Shown: positions 59,201-64,000 of the stretch, in pieces | Layout of the letters: each line of letters opens with the position of its first letter | Numbering within the stretch: the first letter of the stretch is position 1 | DNA from: Effrenium voratum | Lineage: Eukaryota; Sar; Dinophyceae; Suessiales; Symbiodiniaceae | Reading direction: 5' to 3' | DNA length: 64,000 nucleotides | NCBI GenBank assembly: GCA_963377175.1 | Contig: CAUJNA010000458.1 | Location: 136,033-200,032, forward strand | Position numbers and translations under genes: made by a program | The notes under the pieces: generated by a model | Seen by the model: only the letters and a program-made list of their open reading frames with translations | Told to the model about the DNA's origin: nothing | Database searches by the model: none

Positions 59201-59912
59201 CATCAGTTGTACTCGAGACTCATCAGTTGTACTCGAAAGATTAGCACTCTCCATTTGGAGTTTAAGTGTGTGTGTGTGTGATTGTTTTGAGGAAGCCAGG
59301 GGTTCCGGGATGTTAAAGGGGAGGGCATTGGGATCCTATGGTTTGTGTCTTTGGAGTTGGTTTCCGTCCAAATCCCCAGTTTGACACGTACCCAGTCAGG
59401 GATGAGGAAATGCAAGGAAGCGCAGATGATGGGATGAGGGAGGGGATGGGGAGATAAGCGGATGAGGGGATGAGGGGGGAAGCAGACAAAGCAGGGTGCA
59501 GCGAATTTTGTCAAGCACATAGGAAGCTGGTTGGGTATGATTGCCTGCCAGCGTTCGCAGGCAATCATGTTTGAACATCGGATGGTGCGGCAGAACTTTG
59601 AAGCCGGGAGCCATCAAAATGTGACCCATCCTGCAACCTGGAAACAATTTGATCCTCGCTCAACCAAAGGCTCAAACAGTTGCGGCAACTGATTGCTGAG
59701 CATCCACAGACCTGCTGGTAATACAAAAGTCGAACCTGACATCCACAAGTCCCATCAGAATTACTTCCGACATCTTCCGACAGATCAGCATTTCCTTTGA
59801 TTGGAGAACATGGGATTGTTTGACGGAGGGCTTGGGCTCCGGCAAAACACCCCAGGTCCACTGCCACGAGGGTGGCGACAACTGCAAGCCGGAAGCGCAG
59901 CTGGTGGTCTAA
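35252..59912 (+). CDS. CTSZ: Cathepsin X/Z-like cysteine protease, copy 4, last intron interrupted by two insertions
   Basis: Exons: 35252-35332 (tentative), 36432-36539, 37515-37629, 38440-38549, 40020-40097, 40544-40615, 41623-41705, 42595-42668, 43504-43582, 44550-44640, 44900-44986, then 59856-59912. All coding exons through 44986 are intact despite diverged introns 3-8, which suggests purifying selection or a still-active gene. Intron 10 would span about 14.9 kb and include a retroelement, a gap and a multi-ORF cassette. Whether exon 11 is still joined is doubtful, so this copy may end early. Exon 10 changes an Asp to His (EKHNQ for EKDNQ), and the donor reads GTGCAG instead of GTGAAG. 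Confidence 0.75.
36820..44997 (+). repeat. Tandem array unit 4, left part
   Basis: Fourth unit up to the first insertion. It is near-identical to the other units to about 38594, clearly more diverged (many substitutions and indels) to about 44030, then near-identical again to 44997. The unit continues at 47599-47954 and at about 59185-60610 after two insertions. Confidence 0.9.
45065..45079 (+). other. Spliced-leader-like sequence (relict DinoSL candidate)
   Basis: The 15-mer CCATTTTGGCTCAGG matches the 3' end of the dinoflagellate spliced leader (CCATTTTGGCTCAAG) at 14 of 15 positions. It lies just before the ORF at 45165. The 5' part of the leader (CCGTAG) is not present. Relict leaders at reintegrated cDNAs are known in dinoflagellates; this assignment is inference. 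Confidence 0.45.
45165..45968 (+). CDS. Retroelement ORF of unknown function (upstream of RT)
   Basis: The frame is open from 45057; the first ATG is at 45165 ([12 protein letters not shown]). The protein is GC-rich in third positions, Trp- and Pro-rich, and has no domain I recognise; segments such as [19 protein letters not shown] and [15 protein letters not shown] look like genuine coding sequence. Its last third (from 45482) forms the left arm of a palindrome and its end runs into the spacer, so the natural C-terminus is probably lost. It may be a gag-like or N-terminal polymerase segment. Confidence 0.5.
   Translation: MMSKRVGEVRIFAGRWVRRPGPVHVPDWAKNLTKVNPEALEKGTHPRNHQVGGLPWARYSVDELNQQAKAGDRPYPGDLRSIFWAAPHDPDEDFHWTRQISSWTLPGLLGMFGHSYTLRQLWGVWESLPLLQGPRQRGPKNKAQNQTRLEGWETLKEDARCFLKEEGLPFPQTGPEWRLVYRAMGKVLAARAFLTDTPAEVMQLPVQDVADSKEQMILRAVCDERISVPVESLQQFPEVYKALMDRIGGPGALAEVKVNWRCNTKQW
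45482..46402. repeat. Near-perfect 0.9-kb palindrome
   Basis: Left arm 45482-45939 and right arm 45966-46402 are reverse complements around a 26-nt spacer. The right arm lacks two short blocks (about 11 and 10 nt, together 21 nt), both located around 46030-46050. Apart from these the arms look identical. The palindrome has removed the part of the RT that should precede motif C. Confidence 0.93.
46402..47391 (+). pseudogene. Truncated reverse transcriptase (from motif C) with RNase H domain
   Basis: The frame begins at the palindrome edge with FFVDDYCW, which is RT motif C (catalytic FVDD). It continues through the [13 protein letters not shown] and WLGFVVDP segments (motifs D/E) into a thumb-like region. 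An RNase H domain follows, with acidic residues at GASDAGAG (Asp near 46876), ALELFG (Glu near 47044), ASDNQGN (Asp near 47131) and TWADELTH (Asp near 47281). Fingers and motifs A and B are missing, because the palindrome arm sits where they should be. So it cannot encode a working polymerase, although the remaining frame is open for 330 codons. No integrase or tyrosine recombinase is seen downstream. Confidence 0.8.
47392..47598 (+). other. 3' non-coding end of the RT/RNase H element
   Basis: Contains a small hairpin (TGCCCAG and CTGGGCA around a 5-nt loop, near 47480-47500) and CCATTTTGGC at 47507. It ends at the TA microsatellite where array sequence resumes. Confidence 0.5.
47599..47954 (+). 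repeat. Array unit 4, middle fragment between two insertions
   Basis: The sequence matches about 7447-7715 of unit 1: TA microsatellite, the TTTAACATTATGTACATAGAT block, and the stretch ending in GTGTACCCA. It is more diverged than the rest of the array and gains C-rich runs at about 47828-47875. This fragment shows that the two flanking insertions are separate events in one intron. Confidence 0.8.
47990..48330 (+). repeat. GGCTTTTTGG low-complexity minisatellite
   Basis: Tandem copies of a 10-bp GGCTTTTTGG unit, most regular at 48153-48200, with looser T-rich GGCTTTT copies around them. No gene. Confidence 0.85.
48351..48900 (+). repeat. Satellite with G-run/C-run hairpins next to the gap
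   Basis: Five or six irregular copies of a unit of about 60-110 bp: TTGAATCATCA, TTTTTC, (A/G)ATCATCATG, a run of seven or eight G, CTGCCG, a run of seven or eight C, AACCCCCCCGC, then TTTTTGCCCC. The G and C runs can pair into a GC-only hairpin. Copies start at about 48353, 48500, 48572, 48640 and 48824. The assembly gap falls inside or right after this array. Confidence 0.85.
48901..49000. other. Assembly gap (100 N)
   Basis: One hundred N, a conventional placeholder size, so the true distance is unknown. Sequence on the two sides is unrelated. Confidence 0.99.
49003..49281 (+). CDS. Unknown protein, C-terminal part (5' end in gap)
   Basis: The frame runs out of the gap to a TGA at 49279. 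Its C-terminal part, from a possible ATG at 49120 ([18 protein letters not shown]), looks like coding sequence and is mostly helical by eye. No family recognised. It could be the last ORF of an element that starts inside the gap. Confidence 0.4.
   Translation, partial: TSDQPRLYLKQSPTTTTLTSLVKWANHPSRLNGNKSLDSMATQLLQARQRMPKGDAPTLGAMAASWELEPGYLTKLTEKALSHLIVTARLLS
49339..49368 (+). other. Hairpin in spacer before the ORF cassette
   Basis: ACGGATGAGT (49339-49348) pairs with ACTCGTCCGT (49359-49368) with one G-T wobble and a 10-nt loop. It lies between the ORF ending at 49281 and the next leader. Function unknown. Confidence 0.5.
49497..49664 (+). CDS. Small unknown ORF (55 aa)
   Basis: ATG at 49497 in the context CACCATGT, about 55 bp after a TTGCTTG-type leader (49395-49440), as for the other cassette ORFs. 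The protein starts [17 protein letters not shown] and is hydrophobic and aromatic in the middle. No family recognised. Confidence 0.35.
   Translation: MLDELRRCGIYDDVAQWQSLGNFLHSLTMFSTCWQYCFPGLPPPSIPADEYESIT
49908..50310 (+). CDS. GIY-YIG endonuclease domain of a permuted Penelope-like element (5' part)
   Basis: N-terminal endonuclease of a retroelement. From the ATG at 49908 (an upstream in-frame ATG is at 49737) the domain reads VYI at residues 36-38, YYVGAT at 47-52, an Arg/His-rich LRREHSR helix at 57-63, a likely catalytic Glu at 112 (QESKWQ) and the final Asn at 124 (LRPHLN). This is the GIY-YIG motif order. The spacer between GIY and YIG is too short for the CCHH motif of most Penelope-like endonucleases, so it resembles the Chlamys group. 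The frame must change near 50304-50312 (CGAAAGG) to enter the RT frame, by mutation, sequencing error, or -1 frameshifting. Confidence 0.7.
50306..52519 (+). CDS. Penelope-like reverse transcriptase with CxC linker
   Basis: The open frame reaches back to 50231; numbering is from there. FPCRC at residues 212-216 is a CxC motif between endonuclease and RT, a hallmark of N-terminal-endonuclease Penelope-like elements. RT blocks follow: KARPIISF (411-418), motif A QDLSGFF (Asp 477), motif [13 protein letters not shown] (about 570-581), motif C RYVDN (Asp 618, Asn 619), and a later LGYRCD segment. The block order and the long A-B interval (about 95 residues) fit this RT class, the sister group of telomerase RT. 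The second Asp of the usual YxDD is Asn. No C-terminal endonuclease is present; the frame ends at 52519. Codon use is less GC-rich at third positions than the cathepsin exons. Confidence 0.8.
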   Translation, partial: KGFREHLVDFRRHSLSSPTSLGLHKRFRRRLHPDLQRQLRPDMLDDIQAHYSILYQLGSNTGASFQAMRDLLSAAFPPTQLYYFLRLSVFVNEPFRSKAQKLLAQVLRKRQLQSPTTLTQLLLPPLPVRNWKALLGTWLQSWIASHRDLFPSLFLPKIRVVETRSATLGEIYNYRTWQRRWTPETSFPCRCLDIDDHHIHRAHGHAVMVDEFSRINADIGMEIMAASMKDQYFSDVDLLHQRFTTQLRKLARRWHVHGSSLLVDLQPVLTQLMDTHRANLHDRAYWSSTSLQRTVASLSSWVVIPADHFPSRAHVICPSLFAILMRKTFCSGDVFSLCRESAASFRSEVVTTVPSLLRQRYAWGLRLQAPLPTARILPKPTKDWQKARPIISFFRTWAAPFLTVFGALIFELTKATFPDIAGQLSVQELVQQLWESLSKADPDEYIHLVSQDLSGFFTSIPTERFHQALQVLLHRYDQVVGLRRSSQWSVFEVKSDHRRRMFKGKWRRQTKIPRTFHEQDLRHLLDFVIDNSHFEINGYLFRQERGVAMGSPAAPPLCNLVATVEDFFCHQTMCSLRFRMPDIGVIWHERYVDNRFILLRDSAPHSPVLMNFLSLEFYRPPVMLEVQHDDKVLGYRCDSSSRTITPQLPDHPSQIKGIRSANDQMFTFSSWSSRSWLIIRGAQPAVQQQQGLNALKRLYEAKGFDPHLLRDVRRRLGTKSACELVMLSLLAHACDCC
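52558..53094 (+). CDS. Arg/Ser-rich protein of unknown function
   Basis: ATG at 52558 (ACCATGG context), 14 bp after a leader ending GCATGCAG. Residues 1-45 ([20 protein letters not shown]...) look folded. The middle has an RS stretch ([14 protein letters not shown]) and an acidic patch ([10 protein letters not shown]), followed by a Pro/Arg segment. RS and acidic tracts suggest RNA binding or nuclear localisation, like splicing factors or nucleocapsid-like proteins. No domain is identified. The end overlaps the next ORF by about 40 bp in another frame. Confidence 0.5.
   Translation: MAEYTVTSLLRSDGSVQTTSRVTLEHLPNFINGNEMQMFIRTHGLAHQQSVQSHGPSRDVPALGSEANIRAVRNHTGRSRSRSPRSRHSRIKLTPGPQGKSDEEEDWGEWKSDGRRAHSDQRRPRSPPLPPAQVSPSENRTVLLPLSVRQHVPDFGSHRFKLRTGCRVEEIACPRLPP
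53052..53900 (+). CDS. Unknown cassette protein
   Basis: The frame is open from 53052, but the first ATG is at 53151 ([12 protein letters not shown]). Coding-like sequence starts earlier ([16 protein letters not shown]), so a non-ATG start, a spliced exon, or a start just after the leader at 53063-53093 is possible. A central part reads [26 protein letters not shown] and ELIRPSKWQ. The pattern Phe-x-His-x-Thr before an Ala-rich helix and a short Leu/Ile-Arg-Pro-Ser is loosely like ADP-ribosyltransferase or Tpt1-type folds. I do not claim that function. The last 60 codons are less convincing. Confidence 0.4.
   Translation: MPGRGNCLPSIAALVFPEPEQWKKSWETVYRSLMPHRRSIIEDEQRVKSNSEFPFSPPPHGVPGRWTDQVVRDISDYFQISPKSLPQQLIVQLGICEEKWPYISRTARTYHHFSTDKKNSQKNLFGIIFSFEPRRLLPDKHRTQSQSTFFWSHNTNMQAAMNILRDEELIRPSKWQEHPSPNRECSNWNEVWLPPMGFYCRGSLQSQEAAIQSAAQFAGIHTDRRVCIGGTARLRQQHCTIPRGGVYADIAASHYCDCIHAKDGRWKLRLSIAVPSYMGMFW
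54135..54632 (+). CDS. Pro-rich and Arg/Ser-rich protein
   Basis: ATG at 54135. A helical N-terminus ([18 protein letters not shown]) that could be amphipathic or coiled-coil is followed by a polyproline run, then a strongly basic segment ([16 protein letters not shown]) and a second basic patch. Architecture (helix, Pro linker, RS-like tail) parallels the neighbours at 54751 and 55700, suggesting related or co-acting proteins. Family unknown. Confidence 0.45.
   Translation: MDHGDLLRECRHMLLAISSQISLLLAGLQRLEGQQRHPQPPPPVPDGQPPPLPPPSTTPPPLPATSVRPDYMTAPVTLVATSDNRTEHPAHVRTVSVSTSWEHRRRRRSRHREPHRRRSRSHHRRLPGRPDDAVPTSRRHAYNPKYPPAVKAMPACRPSGLSYDR
54751..55470 (+). CDS. RS-containing protein with C-terminal SANT/Myb-like helix domain
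   Basis: ATG at 54751 lies within the leader's terminal CATGCAG. N-terminal helix ([19 protein letters not shown]), then a low-complexity region with [13 protein letters not shown] and Pro-rich segments. The C-terminal 60 residues ([37 protein letters not shown]) look like three helices with spaced Trp residues, as in SANT/Myb DNA-binding domains. That suggests a nucleic-acid-binding protein. Assignment is by pattern only. Confidence 0.5.
   Translation: MQLSAEFVNNLLNVLASQVATALDTLNFALMTERSHPSDTRVSPRAPRNSRHGLRPRIITERISSDRSRSPTRIRTRPLDTSSTWYIPALSPPRAAHRDAADNNSGRRPESMLDHLPPPRPLAPLAPHGGREPGQMTPTTPDSDSDGSVRPHPGASSFRPSPTVVHGPRELLQEFTIALRNAHREPFTAWTQGELDEMVRRKKDKDSRPTYKTIARFLQKPIEEVKQAWKVYQQLEARG
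55471..55699 (+). other. Spacer with leader
   Basis: Non-coding spacer holding two TTGCTTG-type clusters (about 55597-55612 and 55637-55660). Confidence 0.5.
55700..56269 (+). CDS. Pro-rich/RS protein with C-terminal Cys/His cluster
   Basis: ATG at 55700 (ATCATGTCGG). Order: a short folded start ([18 protein letters not shown]), a long polyproline run, an RS-type segment ([20 protein letters not shown]), and a C-terminal Cys/His-rich tail. The tail spacing ([22 protein letters not shown]) looks like a zinc-binding module, perhaps RNA- or DNA-binding. An overlapping frame at 56013-56276 is open too, but I judge it a shadow. Confidence 0.45.
   Translation: MSEQVVQTYITWTHGAQPTWLQFHGPGALLDRPIRQTTSPPPPPSFPLLLPPPPPPPPPPPVILHPQFMPSVRSPSISAPRGQSCPATSKSQRTRRSIYSTDHSRDEELRSPGRSSKRSRTASASAPRRSRRPFTVFPSKRAGRPSLSPSANCKHYCHAFLRHGRKCLSPCDRRRPGHYHCRCARHQRR
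56432..56854 (+). CDS. W-RIY-PG-W / TYREWR / RDW family protein, member 1
   Basis: About 140 aa from ATG 56432. Conserved blocks: [12 protein letters not shown] (residues 14-25), [10 protein letters not shown] (42-51), [12 protein letters not shown], and [13 protein letters not shown]. The C-terminus is acidic and Pro-rich ([12 protein letters not shown]). High Trp/Tyr/Arg content with regular spacing suggests a small beta-rich domain. No known family recognised. The next three ORFs are diverged paralogues in the same orientation. Confidence 0.6.
   Translation: MNPQYFEYQIDRGVEWIRIYSPGTWRPVPDDAPVLDPVYASTYREWRRSYRFQVYWSEDSTGGTTTDPIVTPSSYVSYHVWEYRDWQTRGYQRLGAPLPAIGLAMLVNADANSSVDSSVPDGAWREPSPPPFYDPWNDSE
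57000..57443 (+). CDS. W-RIY-PG-W / TYREWR / RDW family protein, member 2
   Basis: ATG at 57000, after a leader at 56886-56955. Closest to member 1: [48 protein letters not shown], with the same block spacing. C-terminal tail Ser-rich ([12 protein letters not shown]). The two proteins look like an old tandem duplicate pair, well diverged but kept open, which suggests selection. Confidence 0.6.
   Translation: MFNCTMYSAARWVLPRYFDYDIVNGPANTSVEWIRIYVPGPWHPVAENTLGPAPDDSTTYREWRKVYHFEVYWPRDSTGGTNTGAVSQPVSYASFYTWHYRDWVTRGYQRLGRPHPSIARPVFASGAPDLMYAGLTSSSASSNSDGG
57626..58198 (+). CDS. W-RIY-PG-W / TYREWR / RDW family protein, member 3
   Basis: Likely ATG at 57626 ([11 protein letters not shown]), after a leader at 57536-57596; the frame is open further upstream to 57443. 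Blocks: [36 protein letters not shown]. It lacks the VYW-STGG block and has a long C-terminal extension with a helical segment ([20 protein letters not shown]) and a basic end ([16 protein letters not shown]). Confidence 0.55.
   Translation: MPWLEWCPDPQQPDAQWVKIFHPGSWTPHEEHDAPPPPHTYREWREFYAPNPDQDGEQLNVTMWYKRDWATEGYRRVAAPQAGHDFDSMSFPDHHSVATQSAALSMSPQMLEAILRSSDAADFSTEELTRLQEGISQQLTARARHASQLHQPVRASRGITPSETVGVSEPYRPVNRCKAKARPIFELNED
58349..58873 (+). CDS. W-RIY-PG-W / TYREWR / RDW family protein, member 4
   Basis: ATG at 58349 ([14 protein letters not shown]); an upstream in-frame ATG at 58277 is possible. Blocks: [38 protein letters not shown]. Most diverged member. The C-terminus carries a hydrophobic stretch ([19 protein letters not shown]) that could be a membrane segment, which the other members lack. 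Confidence 0.5.
   Translation: MDIEDSKQHPWLEYSVWQDQEWVRIYTAGQPQRWHHGETVPDLPDNSFREWQRVTDPNGRTGEHGQAWTIRDWQHQGYQRILSRMESFTTHHSHDQSLGEVRNSDAIPVEETFTYATPFSHGDRSTASQLASVLYGDTRLVISRSRLLSGLGLFLVPLAAVDFLVNDRDTGLSM
58899..59049 (+). other. Cluster of hairpins downstream of the last cassette ORF
   Basis: Five inverted repeats within 150 bp: CGCCCCTCA/TGAGGGGCG (58899-58917), GTGACAG/CTGTCAC (58930-58949), GGGTCACC/GGTGACCC (58974-59002), GTCACGACC/GGTCGTGAC (58986-59020) and CTGAC/GTCAG (59033-59049). The third and fourth overlap and exclude each other. Possible 3' end structure of the element or a 3' processing signal. Confidence 0.6.
59185..59240 (+). repeat. 20-bp tandem repeat at the right insertion boundary
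   Basis: AGTTGTACTCGAGACTCATC occurs twice in full and once in part (59185, 59205, 59225). It resembles the array sequence GTTCTACTCGAATTGGGTCA at about 7795, so it may be duplicated target sequence. Confidence 0.8.
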
Positions 59913-60610
59913 ACCAACGGCCGACTGCACCACCGAAGGGTGGTGCCTAGACGGTGCGGCCGAATGTGCGCTGTGGTCAGACCGTTGGAAGAAGGGATGG
60001 TTGTATTTGGATCACCGGCACTACCCAAAACTGAAGGTTTGGCCATGGCACATGTGCGACCGTGCCACGAATCGATCAATTTCGGGAGCTCGCTCGCCGT
60101 GCCCCTTGGCGGATTCTTGGCTCGCCATCGGGGAAAATCAGCGCGGCCGGCCGATTGGTCACCCTCTCGCAGCATCAGGCGGTTGAATGGGGAATTGCAA
60201 TTCTTCCAGTGCAAAAGGGAGCATATTGTTTGTAGTTTGCTGGCACGCACTACTCTCCAAATCAACATCGATGCCGAAAAGGGTGGGCCCAAAAAGGGAG
60301 CTTCGTCTATGGTTACGTTTTGGGTTCCAGGTGAATCCGCACGGGGGTAAACTATTTAGGCATCCCAGAGACCTTGTGGAGACAGCTGCGAATTGACAGC
60401 AGCGGTGTTGTCAAAGTCAGCAACTGGGGGTGCTTCCCTTTCCTCAACTGCGGACTCAAGGGGTGACTTTGACAATTGTAAAACGATGGGTCCAGTTTTA
60501 GGTGTTATGTTTGCTGGAAGAGTGGTTCATGGCGGACTGCAAAATCGACTTGCCCCTTCGCCTCGCGATGGACACGGCAGAGAAACCGACAAGACTAATA
60601 GCGGTCTAAG
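59185..60610 (+). repeat. Array unit 4, right fragment and end of the array
   Basis: Similarity to unit 1 (about 7840-9190) resumes at about 59225-59260 and continues through exon 11 of copy 4 to about 60610, where the array similarity stops. No fifth copy follows. The start is approximate because a 20-bp tandem repeat lies at the junction. Confidence 0.85.
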
Positions 60611-60683
60611 GCTGGTTCCTTCATTGGAAGGACGTTCTGATTCACCCAAGCAAGGGGTCCCCTAAAGGGAGGTTCCCCGTACA

Positions 60684-60741
60684 AGCCTTTTTTTTTTGGG
60701 GGGGGGGGGTGGTGGGGTGGGGGTCGGGGGGTTCCACGTCG
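60684..60741 (+). repeat. T-run/G-run tract
   Basis: A run of about ten T followed by about twelve G and further short G runs; G-quadruplex potential and a likely assembly-sensitive site. Confidence 0.8.
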
Positions 60742-61920
60742 ATCTGCACGCCGCAGAATCAAACATGACACGGACCATTTGCAGAGAAAACACCCGACGT
60801 ATCCCGAGGCCTGTGCGGTGCAAAGCGGCACTGCGGCTTTGTACGGCGCAATGAAGGCCTGGCGACCCGCGCAAAACGCGGGGCTGGGGCAGGATTTGCA
60901 CTCCAGATTTTGAGGCACAAACCGGCTAGTAACATCTAGACCCTACTCCCTGCAGATTTTTGGGTGGAACCAACAAAAGGTCGATCCATTCATTTTGAGA
61001 AACCTCCCTTTGGGTACCCCCTGCAAAGGGGGCAATGTTAGTCGAGGGGCGGGGGGTATTTTACATGAGGTTCGCTAAAGATAAGAATCAACATACTATT
61101 CTTGGTTGTGTGGACACTGAGATAGTTTTTGATGCGGGAGAGCGGGAAAGCAAAGGAACAGCGACCAGTCTGAGGGGTCCTTTATATTTTATGTGAGGAG
61201 ACACCCATGCAGCTAAACTAGGGATGCAGTTTTGCAGAAGAACCAATCGTTTGGGAGGGTTCCCAGTTTTGTGACACCCCTTCTTGATGGTGCTGGAAGT
61301 GAAGCCGTGACCACCCTCAACCTTTCCAAGCAAGTTTTGCACGCTGAATCAGTTGGGCGAGACCCGGCGGAGAGAATATTGCTGGGTGTCCCTGGACCCA
61401 GCTAGTGGCATCTGCCTCTCATTGGCCCGACCATAGACCCGCCAGGCGCTGGGTGTGTCGGAGCCCAGCCACCATGTGCTAGTGCCAGCCTTCACTTGCG
61501 CGGCGACCCGGGAGCTGAGGGTAGAGGTTGGGGATATGTGTGGTAGGGGTTCGCCTTTCGGGGGTTGCTTTAAAAAGCCAAAGGAAAACTCACGAACTGT
61601 GGGGTTCAACTATTTTGAGGCCGGAACAGGAACTTGAAAGCTTGACTGGCCTTGAATGTGGAATTAATTGAATGGGCTGCGTGCCTTTGCATTCATCCAG
61701 ATCAACCTCAGCACCAAGACCATCCAAGACCTTCTGCAATAGCTTCGTGTCTTCGGGCAGGTTTCGGGGGGGACCAAGCTTGCTAAGACACGGTCGATTC
61801 ATGCTCCACCCCTTGGCCAAGGAATTGGCATGGGATATACAGCAGCTGGCTGCCTGTGGGAGCTTTTGTGTTGTCCGTCCTTTTTTGGCACGGTCCTCAC
61901 ACGTTTTGTACTACTCATTA

Positions 61921-61975
61921 TATCTATATATATATATACACATTATAACATATATATATATATATATTATCAACT
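61921..61975 (+). repeat. TA microsatellite
   Basis: Alternating TA with short interruptions (ACACATTATAAC). Confidence 0.9.
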
Positions 61976-63018
61976 ATACATCCTTGTTTGCAGTCACTCC
62001 AAAGAAGGGTTCCCTTCAATGGCTCTTTCTGTTTTGGCCGGCTTGATTACATGTAATGCCCACTCTCACGCGCTTGGTATCCTGGGTGTGCCTTTTTGGG
62101 TGACCCGCCCTTGTTTGGTCAGGGGTTTAAACACCACCTTTTGAACCAGTTTTGGAAGCCCTGGTCTTGGCAACGGGCCAGCAAGTTTGGGCCCCTGGGC
62201 TTCGGCTTGGCTGAGTTCTCAGGTGCTTCCTGTGCGGACGCCATCGTGCATGCCGGCGGTAGGCAGTCCTGGGTGACCCCCAGGGGTGGGCAAGGTTTGT
62301 TTAAACCAGCCAGGACTGCCAGAAGCAAAACACTACAGGTTTGGTGCCCCCGCTGATTTCGGCTGTCCGGTCTGTTCATTCTCCCCCATGTTTTGTTTGA
62401 GGCAGCGGTATTCTTTCAGGGTTTTGGTCCTGCTCATCATTTGCTTGGATTGCATCCCAGTCCTGGTGTCGCGACCCACTGCGGGTGACCGACTTCCCAG
62501 GTCCTCCTTTAAAAAGGCCCTGTATATCTGGCGTCTCAGACAACATGTTATGTTTGAAGGTTGACATTACTTTCTGTGTATTTTGGTGGGCCAAGATACT
62601 TTGCCAATTGGCAGCTCCAAAGTTCAATAGCTTTGAGAGCTGCTCATGTACGTTAAGCATATGTTGGGCCACCCGCAAATTGCATATGCTTCCTGAAAGC
62701 TTCAAGGGCTGACCCACACACATGGTGGCTGGTTTCCTGTTGGCCTCCCTGTACCGCCCAGGTGGGTGGGGGTTGCTTCGATAAACCGAGCAAAGGGAAC
62801 CCCTGACCAAATGTTGCCACCAGGTTTCCTGTTGAGCATCATTTCCGAGTTTTCCGGTCGATTTCTCTGACTTCCAAAAGGGTATACTGTAGTTCAATCC
62901 CCCATCCGCTCTTTGATTCCCTTGGACCCCAAAAGGACGACCCCATTTCGGTTGGGTGCCCATTTTGCCCCATCGTGCCAGTGGACACCATGTCCATTTC
63001 TCAAATCCCTGACTGCAG

Positions 63019-63770
63019 GCCCATCCCCGTGGACTGCGAACTGGACTCCTATGGTCTGTGTGCAGAAGCGGTGAAGAAGGCCCTCGAGACGGACCAGGCG
63101 AGAAACATCTCAGCGGGACGGGGCAAGTCGAGGAAAACAAGGGGTTGCGACTCCGCCCCTTGGCGCCTTTGGTCGATTTTGGGAAACAGAAAGGCTGTGA
63201 AGAAAACACGCTCCCTCAATTGAACAGCAATGCTGTTGTGCGAATTTGGAGAGGCAACAAAAAAGACTGCCCTTGATCTTGCCCCTTTGCATCTTCCCCC
63301 TTGGAAAGAGGTCGCAAGAGGGTCCAACAAAAGAAAAGTATCGGCTTGTTGAGCAACCCCGGACCGGCTTGCAGGGACCCGCAAATGAGCTGGACATGGG
63401 CGGTCTTTTTGCGTCAACCAGCAAATTTGAGCGAATGAGAGGTTTCCAAGCACCAGCCAGATCCGGACTTTGCATATGCTCACCAGTGACTGTAAGACAT
63501 GCATGTTGGTTTCCGCTCTTCACGGGGGCTTGCATGGTTCGGCACAGTGTCCATTGGAGTATGGCTGCATGGGTACAACAACTATTTAATGCCTTCGTTG
63601 CCATCTGCTTTTTAACTCTAAATCAGGCTTGAATTCTTAAACACAGCAACTGTTGATCCTATCCTTCCCCAAAGACCCAATTTCCACGCATAAGCCGGCC
63701 TCAGAACGTGGTGGGCGTGGTGATCGCGCCCTCCTACGGCGTGCCTGCGCGGGACTTCGCTGCCATCCAG
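63019..63770 (+). CDS. Two exons of an unidentified gene (continues beyond window)
   Basis: Exon 63019-63097 follows GACTGCAG and reads PIPVDCELDSYGLC then AEAVKKALETDQ, ending at a GC donor in phase 0. Exon 63705-63770 follows GCCTCAG and reads NVVGVVIAPSYGVPARDFAA-IQ, with a GT donor. The phases are compatible, third positions are GC-rich as in the cathepsin exons, and both are on the + strand. I do not recognise the family. A further exon may start near 63945 (FGVDTPQSGRGDLYEC), cut by the window end. Confidence 0.5.
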
Positions 63771-64000
63771 GTTGGAAAGGGGGAGGGGTTAGGCGTTTCT
63801 GGGGAGGGAGGGGGGCGGCCCGGGATGGTTGGGGGAAGGGATGGATGGGGTTGGGGGAGGTTTGGAGAGGACAGCCCCTTCACAAGTGATGAATGTGGCC
63901 AGGCTGTTGGGCCGTCCTCATGTGCCCTGGCCGATGTTCCCAGACTTTTTGGTGTGGACACGCCACAATCAGGTCGCGGAGACTTGTACGAGTGTCGGTG

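Larger units (their letters stand above)
60611..63018. other. Unique sequence after the array; no gene recognised
   Basis: Holds a G-run tract (60690-60740), a TA microsatellite (about 61921-61975) and non-coding-looking sequence. Two weak coding-like stretches are a Cys-rich minus-strand frame at about 60730-60900 and a minus-strand frame at about 61680-61780 (LLQKVLDGLGAEVDLDE). Neither has enough support to be called. Confidence 0.4.

Overview
The window looks like nuclear DNA of a dinoflagellate. It holds a tandem array of near-identical multi-exon genes. Seven of ten introns have GC 5' splice sites, every array-gene exon starts right after AG and begins with G, there are many TG/TA microsatellites, and a 15-nt sequence resembles the 3' part of the dinoflagellate spliced leader. 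I cannot assign a species.

1-44997, plus the continuations at 47599-47954 and 59185-60610, is one array. It has four direct units (11.82, 11.90, 13.10 kb and an interrupted fourth). Each unit carries one papain-family cysteine protease gene of the cathepsin X/Z type on the + strand. I could join the exons by hand into one continuous reading frame. It carries the catalytic Cys ([10 protein letters not shown]), His ([10 protein letters not shown]) and Asn (WIVRNSWGE). Copy 1 lacks its first exons because the window starts inside intron 1. The initiator exon was not found in any copy. Units differ by microsatellite length, by a 1.4-kb minisatellite found only in unit 3, and by indels shared in conflicting patterns, which points to gene conversion.

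The last intron of copy 4 is interrupted twice, both times in or next to its TA/TG microsatellites. The first insertion (44998-47598) is a rearranged reverse transcriptase/RNase H retroelement with a 0.9-kb palindrome. The second (about 47955-59184) includes a 100-bp assembly gap. Right of the gap it is a compact, one-strand series of about ten ORFs. These include a Penelope-like retroelement with permuted domains (N-terminal GIY-YIG endonuclease, CxC linker, C-terminal RT), several Arg/Ser- and Pro-rich proteins, a SANT-like protein, and four tandem members of a Trp/Arg-rich protein family I do not recognise. Most ORFs follow a TTGCTTG/TTGTTG-rich leader that often ends in CAG. This cassette is the best candidate for an undescribed system.

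The array ends near 60610. The rest is unique sequence: G-runs, a TA microsatellite and, at the right edge, two exons of another + strand gene that I could not identify.
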